Positions 57,810-64,000 of a stretch of DNA of 64,000 nucleotides are shown here, in pieces (the first letter of the stretch is position 1; each line of letters opens with the position of its first letter). Made by a program: the position numbers and the translations under genes. This DNA is from Lachnospiraceae bacterium A2. GTDB lineage: Bacteria; Bacillota; Clostridia; Lachnospirales; Lachnospiraceae. A model generated the notes under the pieces. It was not told where the DNA came from. It did no database searches and saw nothing but the letters and a program-made list of their open reading frames with translations. Location of the stretch: assembly GCA_000403315.2 (NCBI GenBank), contig KE159636.1:1291976-1355975 (forward strand). The letters run 5' to 3'.

Positions 57810-60800
57810 TTACAAATACAAGGATCTATACAATAAACCACATATTGATAAGCAGATGAAGATTATTGCGTGCGATTATGTTGGGTATGGTGCGCCAGAA
57901 AGCAAATATCCGGCAAAATTAGAATATGAGGGAAAAGTTTATCTGGATGCAGAAACAAATTATTATTACAAGTGCAGAAAATCAGGTATTTCCTATACCT
58001 GGGAAAAGGTTGAACATGAATATGAATTACTCGCATTCAAAAACAGCGACATAGACTGGGAAAATTTTGAACTGTCGGAAAGTCTTTGCTCTGAATCAGA
58101 ACTCCGTTTTGGATGCTGTGAAGCAAGCGTCCTGAAATTCAGGATACATAATACGTTTGTTTCCTTAAAAGACAAATGGGTGACAGCTACAGAAGTTTTG
58201 GAAGGACATTCAGATTCTCCATTCCAATTTGGAAGATATAAAGTATTTTCGGATGTACCGACGGCGGATAGGCTATACCGAGATGTGACAGCTTACGATG
58301 CCATGTACGACATCATCAATTCCAGTGCGATTAACTGGTATAACACAATCCTTCCCGAAAGAAACAGTAAAGTCACAATGCGCCAGTTCCGTACAAGCTT
58401 TGTGAATTATTTTGGGCTGGAACAGGAAGAAATAACCCTTGTAAACGATGACATGATTGTTGAAAAAACAATCCAAGTAGAAGAAGGGGTGGAAATCGAA
58501 AACGAAACAGAGCATACAAGCATAATAAGGGAATCTTCGTTAAGCGGGAAAGACGTAATAACTGCAATCTGCGAGATTAACGGATGCTTCGGGCATGTTG
58601 GGCGCGATGGGAAATTCCATTATGTCTATTTGAAACAAGACATCATGGGCTTATACCCAAGCAACACATTATTCCCAGACCACGCGCCTTGGTATTTGAA
58701 GCAGTCAGAGACAGGGCATTTATACCCGCAAGACCCAAAATCCACAAGTCTGGGCACGGGAAAATATAAAAGCTGCCAATATGAGGATTTTATTTGCAGG
58801 AGGATAACAAGGCTGCAAATCAGGCAGGAAGAGAATGACATAGGGAAGATATGGCCGGAAGGGGAGAAAAAGCCAGACGACAACTGCTATATTATTGAGA
58901 ACAATTTCCTTGTCTATGGAAAATCTTCCGATGACTTGAAGGTGATAGCAAAAAACATATTCAACAAAATAACAGATATTGTGTATCGGCCTTTTTCTGC
59001 TGATTGTGTTGGAAATCCCTGTTTGGAGGTTGGAGACCCAGTAAGGCTTCCGACAAGATACGAACTTGTGGAATCCTACATTTTAAGCCGTGTATTAAAA
59101 GGTATACAAGGTCTTGGGGATTCGTACAGTGCAAATGGAACGGAAAAATATTCGGAGAAGTTAAATGGAATTCATAACTCCATTATACAATTAAAGTCCA
59201 AAGCAAACATACTGAAAAGGACGATAGAGGAGACGAGAAGCGAACTGATAGATTCAGATGCGGGGCTGAATTCTCTGATTTTGCAAACAGCGGGAGAGAT
59301 CAGGGCAGAAGTAAAAAACACAAAAGAGGGATTGGAATCTTCGATAAGCCAGACGGCAGAAAGCATAACAAGCACAGTTGCAAGAACAGAAAAAATATGG
59401 AGCGAGAAAGAAGAAGACGGAACACCAATCAATATAGGAAAATACGGGCTTGGTGCCCCTCCAAGGATAATGACGGCAGAAGAATATACACCAGGGCTTA
59501 AATACTTAGACCAGACAAGCGGGAAAGTATATGTTGCGATTAAGCATCACCCAATGGACAGGCCGCAATGGGTGGAGTGGAGAGAATACGCGCAACTTGA
59601 GCAGGTTAGCACAACTATAAGGACAGAAATAAAGCAGACAGCAGAAGGAATACGGCAAGAAGTTTCAGATTCAGAAAGAGGGCTTTCGTCAAGGATAGAG
59701 CAATCAGTGAAGGCTATAGATATGTCTGTTGTTAATGGATCTACTTCTGCAACCTTGAATCTTTCGGTAACAAAAGAAAATGGAAGCGTAATAACCGGGC
59801 AAGCAAAAGAGATAAAATTTTCTGGACTTGTCAGCTTTGAAAACCTTGCAGCAAATGACGGGAAAACAATAATAAATGGAGGAAATATTACAACCGGAAA
59901 TATAAATTGCGATAGGCTGAACGGAGGGAAAATCAAAGGGCAGACTTTTGAAGGAGGGAAAATAACCGGGGCAAATATAGAGGCAAAATCAGCTTATTAC
60001 ATAAGGGACCCGGATTTTGATGATAGGTATAGAGTTATTTACATTAAGTCTGACAGTACAAGCGATACTGAATTAAGGATTGGGAGGATATCGAAAAATG
60101 GGTATGAATCTGGGTATAATTATTTGGCTTTCAAAGAAAGTTCCCAAGACAGAAGTTGCCACATATACAGCGACTTAATGAGGGCTCATTGTGAATTACA
60201 GGCAACAAAATTGTATGCAAATCGATATTTGGATTTCACACAAGATTCTGGAGAAATGGGGGTTAGGGTAAATGTTAGCCACGAAGGGCTTGCGCATTAC
60301 ATAATCGGTTACAGGCAAGAAGATAGATTTACATTTGCCGGGGTTCCAGCATCGCAATACAGCGATTCTCCGACATCATTAAGGCTGCGAGGAAATTCCG
60401 TAGTTTTGAGTTCTGCTGGAAGCATAACCCCTTCTGATGAACGATTAAAAAATTCATTCAAGCCATTGGATGGATTTGATGAAGTGTATATGGAAATAGA
60501 TCCGTGCGCATTTAGATACAACAAAGGAACTTCTGGAAGATATCATTTCGGAGTAAAGGCAAAAAACGTTAAAGATGCGTTTGAGAAGCATGGATATACA
60601 ACGAAGGATTTCGGAGGGTTCGTGCAGATGTATGATAACCCAGAAAATGAGGATTACTGCGGCATAGAAGACCCTATGGGGATTATCTATACAGAGTTTG
60701 TCATGTGGAACACACATATGATCCAGAAGCTTTATAAAAAAATAGAAGAACAGCAGGAAGAGATAGATTCGTTAAAAGAATCTGTCTCTTTTTTAATGGG

Positions 60801-60822
60801 AAGGGTTGAAAATTATGAATAA
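57802..60822 (+). CDS. Baseplate/tail-fibre protein with S74 chaperone
   Basis: 1006 residues from GTG 57802 after TAGGAGG. N-terminal ~470 residues are Tal-like baseplate hub, then coiled-coil trimer repeats (SSISQTAESITSTVARTEKI type), collagen-free beta-helix-like region and a C-terminal S74 intramolecular chaperone (SDERLKNSFKPLDGFDEVYM) expected to self-cleave before its Ser. Host-contact spike. Confidence 0.85.
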   Translation: MVDYKYKDLYNKPHIDKQMKIIACDYVGYGAPESKYPAKLEYEGKVYLDAETNYYYKCRKSGISYTWEKVEHEYELLAFKNSDIDWENFELSESLCSESELRFGCCEASVLKFRIHNTFVSLKDKWVTATEVLEGHSDSPFQFGRYKVFSDVPTADRLYRDVTAYDAMYDIINSSAINWYNTILPERNSKVTMRQFRTSFVNYFGLEQEEITLVNDDMIVEKTIQVEEGVEIENETEHTSIIRESSLSGKDVITAICEINGCFGHVGRDGKFHYVYLKQDIMGLYPSNTLFPDHAPWYLKQSETGHLYPQDPKSTSLGTGKYKSCQYEDFICRRITRLQIRQEENDIGKIWPEGEKKPDDNCYIIENNFLVYGKSSDDLKVIAKNIFNKITDIVYRPFSADCVGNPCLEVGDPVRLPTRYELVESYILSRVLKGIQGLGDSYSANGTEKYSEKLNGIHNSIIQLKSKANILKRTIEETRSELIDSDAGLNSLILQTAGEIRAEVKNTKEGLESSISQTAESITSTVARTEKIWSEKEEDGTPINIGKYGLGAPPRIMTAEEYTPGLKYLDQTSGKVYVAIKHHPMDRPQWVEWREYAQLEQVSTTIRTEIKQTAEGIRQEVSDSERGLSSRIEQSVKAIDMSVVNGSTSATLNLSVTKENGSVITGQAKEIKFSGLVSFENLAANDGKTIINGGNITTGNINCDRLNGGKIKGQTFEGGKITGANIEAKSAYYIRDPDFDDRYRVIYIKSDSTSDTELRIGRISKNGYESGYNYLAFKESSQDRSCHIYSDLMRAHCELQATKLYANRYLDFTQDSGEMGVRVNVSHEGLAHYIIGYRQEDRFTFAGVPASQYSDSPTSLRLRGNSVVLSSAGSITPSDERLKNSFKPLDGFDEVYMEIDPCAFRYNKGTSGRYHFGVKAKNVKDAFEKHGYTTKDFGGFVQMYDNPENEDYCGIEDPMGIIYTEFVMWNTHMIQKLYKKIEEQQEEIDSLKESVSFLMGRVENYE

Positions 60823-61972
60823 TGCGCATATGGATTTAATTTGGAAAAACTATCCAAGTGAAGAATCTCCAGTAAATGAAGAAAATTTAAACCGCATGGT
60901 ACGTTCAATCAATTTAACAGATGAAAATGTACATAATTTGGATTCAAACAAAGCAACAAAGGATGAAGTTGCGCCGTTAATAGCAGATGTTCAATTCGAT
61001 GAATCTACAGGAACATTTATATTTATAAGGAAAGATAGTGTCAGATATGAAGCTAGAATATGGGACACAAAACTTGAACAGCTTGTGGAAAATCTTGATT
61101 TCGATGAAGAAGCGCAAGAACTAATCATAATAAGGGCAGACGGGAAAAGAATACGAGTTGATGTTTCTGCGTTTGTGAAACCAAATGAATTTTTAAACAG
61201 TGATACGATTCTATTTTCCATTGAAAATGGAGGAAAGGTAAGGGCAATTGTTAAAGAGGGAAGTATCGAGGAAAAGCATCTGCGCCCAGACTATCTTGCG
61301 GATATCAGGGTGGAACAGGGGAAGGCACAGCTAAGCGCAGTGAAATCAGAAGAATTCGCAAAACTGTCCGAAAGCTATGCGCATGGAGGAACCGGGGTGA
61401 GGGAAGGGGAAGATGCGGATAATGCAATGGAGTATGCCAGACAGGCAAAGGAGAGCGCGGACAGGGCAAATAATATAGTTTCTGGCGGACTTGTAACCGG
61501 AGTAAAAGGGTATAATGAAGACCTGTACAGAACCGGGGATGTAAGCCTAGGAATGCACGATATATTGCCCCGGAATTCTGTAAATTTATCAGATGTCCCA
61601 GTGGACAATTCCTGGCATGACATAGAGATTGAGGGTATTTTGGAAGGGATAAATATAGTTAAGGCGATCGTATGGGTTAAACGTAGAGAGGAAATATACT
61701 TTGGGATATATACAGGTATGTTTAATTGGTATAGGCAAAAAACGGAAATTTCTGATTTTACAGAAGAAATACCACTTGATTTTTCTGGTGACATGTATGT
61801 GCCACCAAGTCAAGGAACTACTACTTGGCCTGCTTCAAGGTTTTACTTGAGGAAAGCATGGGGAAAAGACAAATTCCCTTCTTTGCAATTATCAATTGCC
61901 AGAGGAATGCCTGGCTTAAGTGCAAGGGTTGAACTTACAATTATTAACCTGCTTTCGTTTTTACACATATAG
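60815..61972 (+). CDS. Tail fibre / baseplate upper protein
   Basis: 385 residues from ATG 60815, overlapping the upstream stop. MNNAHMDLIWKNYPSEESPV then NEENLNRMVRSINLTDENV and a beta-rich middle are common in Lachnospiraceae phage fibre subunits. Trimeric fibre shaft is likely. Confidence 0.75.
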   Translation: MNNAHMDLIWKNYPSEESPVNEENLNRMVRSINLTDENVHNLDSNKATKDEVAPLIADVQFDESTGTFIFIRKDSVRYEARIWDTKLEQLVENLDFDEEAQELIIIRADGKRIRVDVSAFVKPNEFLNSDTILFSIENGGKVRAIVKEGSIEEKHLRPDYLADIRVEQGKAQLSAVKSEEFAKLSESYAHGGTGVREGEDADNAMEYARQAKESADRANNIVSGGLVTGVKGYNEDLYRTGDVSLGMHDILPRNSVNLSDVPVDNSWHDIEIEGILEGINIVKAIVWVKRREEIYFGIYTGMFNWYRQKTEISDFTEEIPLDFSGDMYVPPSQGTTTWPASRFYLRKAWGKDKFPSLQLSIARGMPGLSARVELTIINLLSFLHI

Positions 61973-62005
61973 TATTTTGCAAAATTTAAAGTAAAGGAGA
62001 AATGT

Positions 62006-62953
62006 ATGGATTTAAAGGATATCATAAACGGGACATGCCGGAAAGCCATCAATGATGAAAGAGGCAATAACATATTAGAAACATACCAGAAAAAACTTGG
62101 GATTGGGGAATTCATAGGGAACATTGACTTGATAAGTAAAAATAGTGTATGCCTGTGCTGGAGTATCAAATGTGAAGGAACTTTCCCGCTTGACAATATG
62201 GTTTGTATTTTAAAAACAGAAAATTATGAAGAAGCAGGGGATACGCAAGCATTTGTATTTCAGACAGCATTGCCAGTTGATGGGAAAAATGAAGGGAGAT
62301 GCTTCATAAGGAAAAAAAATCTGGTAGGAGATGAAGTTTCAGCTTCAGATTGGCATGAAATCCCATCTGATGCGACGATTAACAAATTTGAAATAAATTT
62401 TGACAGTGAAGACGATGAAAACCCAGTAGCATGGACATCCATGCGGAAAATAGTCAGCGGGAAGATAAAAGACTTATTTGGGAATGTTTCCATCATGGCT
62501 AAAAATATCCGGTGGCTTTATAAAATGCTTGGGACAACCGATATCGCAAGCATTGGCGGCGGGACGCTGACAGGGGCAATTAGTAAGCTAAACACCGATT
62601 TCCTGAAGGCGAATGAGGTTAAGTACCTTGAGATGCCACAGCCCCCAACCAATGGCATGTTCGTTAGCTTTTCCCACTGGGTATTCCATGTCACTAAAGT
62701 CGGGAGGGTGGTGACAATAACGACAAATTTTGCAGGGCATATGAAAGCATCATGGGACAACCAATTATTATTAACCCTCCCAGCAGAATATTCCCCATAT
62801 GACTGGTATGAGATATTTCCCCATATTACGCAAGGTGGCAATACTATCTTAGTTGGCATTTCACATGACGGGAGTGTAGAGTTCAACAGCCTTGGGAAGG
62901 AAATAGATGATTGGTTAGCCAGGTGGTGCATCACATATATAGCTAGGGAATAG
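62006..62953 (+). CDS. Receptor-binding fibre tip, invertible 3' end
   Basis: 315 residues from ATG 62006. N-terminal part up to ~residue 200 (ISKLNTDFLKA) and a C-terminal ~110-residue tip ending WLARWCITYIARE. CTAAACACCGATTT (62588-62601) at the junction is repeated in inverted orientation at 63297-63310, where an alternative tip is encoded on the minus strand. Confidence 0.8.
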   Translation: MDLKDIINGTCRKAINDERGNNILETYQKKLGIGEFIGNIDLISKNSVCLCWSIKCEGTFPLDNMVCILKTENYEEAGDTQAFVFQTALPVDGKNEGRCFIRKKNLVGDEVSASDWHEIPSDATINKFEINFDSEDDENPVAWTSMRKIVSGKIKDLFGNVSIMAKNIRWLYKMLGTTDIASIGGGTLTGAISKLNTDFLKANEVKYLEMPQPPTNGMFVSFSHWVFHVTKVGRVVTITTNFAGHMKASWDNQLLLTLPAEYSPYDWYEIFPHITQGGNTILVGISHDGSVEFNSLGKEIDDWLARWCITYIARE

Positions 62954-63310
62954 CCATGCCGCATCCCGGCAATTTTATTTCAAGGGGTAGATGATTACAA
63001 ATATTTCAGCATAATCCAACGGCGTCTTGAAAAATATGTCCATTTTTCCACTAGCCCTCATGCAGATTGAGCTCATTTTACCAATATCTTCGTATGATGC
63101 ATTATATGATGGGATCCCCCTCATATCTGTTCTGGGCGCATAGGGGGCTGAAATTTTTGCAATTTGGGTCACCATTTCTGTCGTCCCAGCAGGTGCCCTC
63201 CCAGTTATCCAGACAATACCATTTTTTACATATGCGCTATCAAAGGTTGTCCCTTCTTTGAGTATAGTAATTTCATTCTTGATATCTTTATAGGACAAAT
63301 CGGTGTTTAG
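62588..63310. repeat. Candidate invertible segment with 14-bp inverted repeats
   Basis: CTAAACACCGATTT at 62588-62601 and its reverse complement at 63297-63310. Both encode LNTD in the fibre frame. Inversion of the ~709-bp segment would fuse the constant fibre part to the minus-strand tip and silence the present one. Confidence 0.65.
62975..63310 (-). pseudogene. Silent alternative fibre tip
   Basis: Minus-strand open frame that reads LNTDLSYKDIKNEITILKEG through to FVIIYPLK at 62975. No ribosome site or promoter precedes it, and it lacks the fibre N terminus. It is a cassette waiting for inversion, not decay: the frame is intact and joins in phase at the inverted repeat. Confidence 0.7.
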
Positions 63311-63440
63311 TGAACAGAATAAAAATGGTACAACTGGATTCGGAAAATATTCTATAATTAAGAAAAAGAAAGAAGTAAAGATAAAAAAACAAAATTTTAT
63401 TGCATTTAAAAATATGGTTAAAATAAGTTGTTCTTTATTT
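63311..63440. other. AT-rich spacer
   Basis: No gene recognised. A-rich; likely promoter sequence for leftward or rightward transcription but no good -35/-10 pair picked out by eye. Confidence 0.3.
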
Positions 63441-63482
63441 CACGAACCGCATACCTTATTTTAAATATGCGGTTCGTGTTTT
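63441..63482. terminator. Strong bidirectional terminator
   Basis: CACGAACCGCATA pairs with TATGCGGTTCGTG, 13 perfect pairs around 12 bases, with T-rich sequence on both sides. Separates tail genes from the convergent repressor gene. Confidence 0.85.
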
Positions 63483-63545
63483 CCGTTGTTTCTGGAATTT
63501 ATTTTAGCATTTCAATAATAAAATGAAAAGAAACGTCGAATACTA

Positions 63546-63746
63546 TTATTTTTGTTCGCCAAACAAAAATTTAAATTTTTGAATTTTACACATAGACAAA
63601 ATATTTTCTAATAACACTTCTAATCCTGCATAATCCGTATTACATAAGTCGAAAATTTCCTCATAGTGGATACCTGAATTTTCACAAATCTTAACGAGGG
63701 TATCAAAACGTATATTTGAAGCGTCTCCATTTTTAATTTGGATCTA
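63546..63746 (-). pseudogene. XRE repressor truncated by IS3-family element
   Basis: Minus strand; 66 codons from the IS edge to TAA 63546. IQIKNGDASNIRFDTLVKIC and GIHYEEIFDLC are the recognition-helix tail of an XRE (Cro/cI-like) protein. The first helices are missing where TGTCAATACTTTAG begins (63747). Confidence 0.75.
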
Positions 63747-64000
63747 TGTCAATACTTTAGACAAAAAAAGTCGAAAGGTTATGCTGCTTTTTTAAGTTCC
63801 TCATCCTCCTTTTGTTGGGGTGTCATATAACCAATAGCACTGTGTATTCTTTTACGGTTATACCAGCCCTCTATGTATTCAAAGATTGCTCTGCGGGCTT
63901 CCGCTGAATCCTGATAGGTATGGAGATAGATTTCTTCCTTTTTCAGCACGGAATGGAATGACTCAATACAGGCATTGTCATATGGATTTCCCTTACGGCT
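63747..64000 (-). mobile_element. IS3-family insertion sequence, partial
   Basis: End TGTCAATACTTTAGACA at 63747, transposase reading leftward, continuing beyond the window. It cuts the XRE gene. Confidence 0.8.
63779..64000 (-). CDS. IS3-family transposase, C-terminal part
   Basis: 73 codons ending TAA 63779. GNPYDNACIESFHSVLKKEE and YIEGWYNRKRIHSAIGYMTP are the end of the rve integrase core of OrfB (IS150/IS3 group), including the catalytic Glu (ESFH). The start lies outside the window. Confidence 0.9.
   Translation of the reverse strand, partial: SRKGNPYDNACIESFHSVLKKEEIYLHTYQDSAEARRAIFEYIEGWYNRKRIHSAIGYMTPQQKEDEELKKAA

Overview
The window is most of a temperate-phage (prophage or phage-plasmid-like) genome from a low-GC Firmicute. 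Small AT-rich genes with strong AGGAGG-type ribosome sites, frequent TTG and GTG starts, and the antirepressor, scaffold and portal types suggest a Lachnospiraceae or other gut clostridial host. Host assignment is inference. No tyrosine integrase is visible. A small serine recombinase is present, and the right edge is cut by an IS3-family element.

Layout. 0-10.2 kb is a regulatory and early region: a ribbon-helix-helix (RHH) gene with a P22-type antirepressor, an AntA/AntB antirepressor, a minus-strand operon of seven tiny genes, two more RHH-like genes, an AT-rich repeat array, a divergent XRE repressor/BRO-KilAC pair, and a serine recombinase followed by a catalytically dead resolvase-like protein. 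10.2-14.9 kb mixes small genes with tRNAs (Gln, two Ser, Cys) and abnormal tRNA-like RNAs. 14.9-23.7 kb is a plus-strand early operon: a replication-initiator-like winged-helix protein, a ThyX-like protein, a DUF3310 protein, many small proteins and the RNA ligase RtcB. 23.8-39.1 kb is packaging and head/tail connection: large terminase, late regulator, portal, MuF-like protein, scaffold, major capsid, connectors, holin, tail tube, tail chaperones joined by a -1 frameshift, and an endolysin. 39.2-46.1 kb is a 2314-residue tape-measure protein. 46.1-57.3 kb is an accessory block wedged between tape measure and distal tail: BRO, ORF6N, P22-type and P63C antirepressor-like proteins, a YjcQ protein, secreted or anchored Ig-like proteins, an FtsK-gamma/Mrr nuclease fusion, a second RHH-antirepressor module with an IS110 element in it, HNH and XRE genes. 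57.3-63.3 kb is the baseplate and tail fibre, ending in a candidate invertible fibre-tip cassette. 63.5-64 kb holds an XRE repressor gene truncated by an IS3-family insertion.

Most unusual biology. (1) At 12201-12267 a complete canonical tRNA body is encoded in circularly permuted order, the 3' half before the 5' half. Its acceptor stem is closed by a C(UUCG)G tetraloop and its open ends lie in the anticodon loop. (2) At gene junctions of the minus-strand small-gene operon lie short tRNA-like minihelices (T-arm plus acceptor stem, no D or anticodon arm), two with an identical 7+9+17+7-nt layout. (3) The same genome carries RtcB, the ligase family that joins split or nicked tRNAs. (4) Two modules recall the P22 immI region: an Arc/Mnt-like RHH gene whose promoter carries a perfect palindrome directly after the -35 box, then hairpin RNA, then a P22-type antirepressor. 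(5) Two copies of one structured leader RNA precede unrelated genes 40 kb apart. Tail assembly, regulation and RNA handling are linked here by inference from gene order only.
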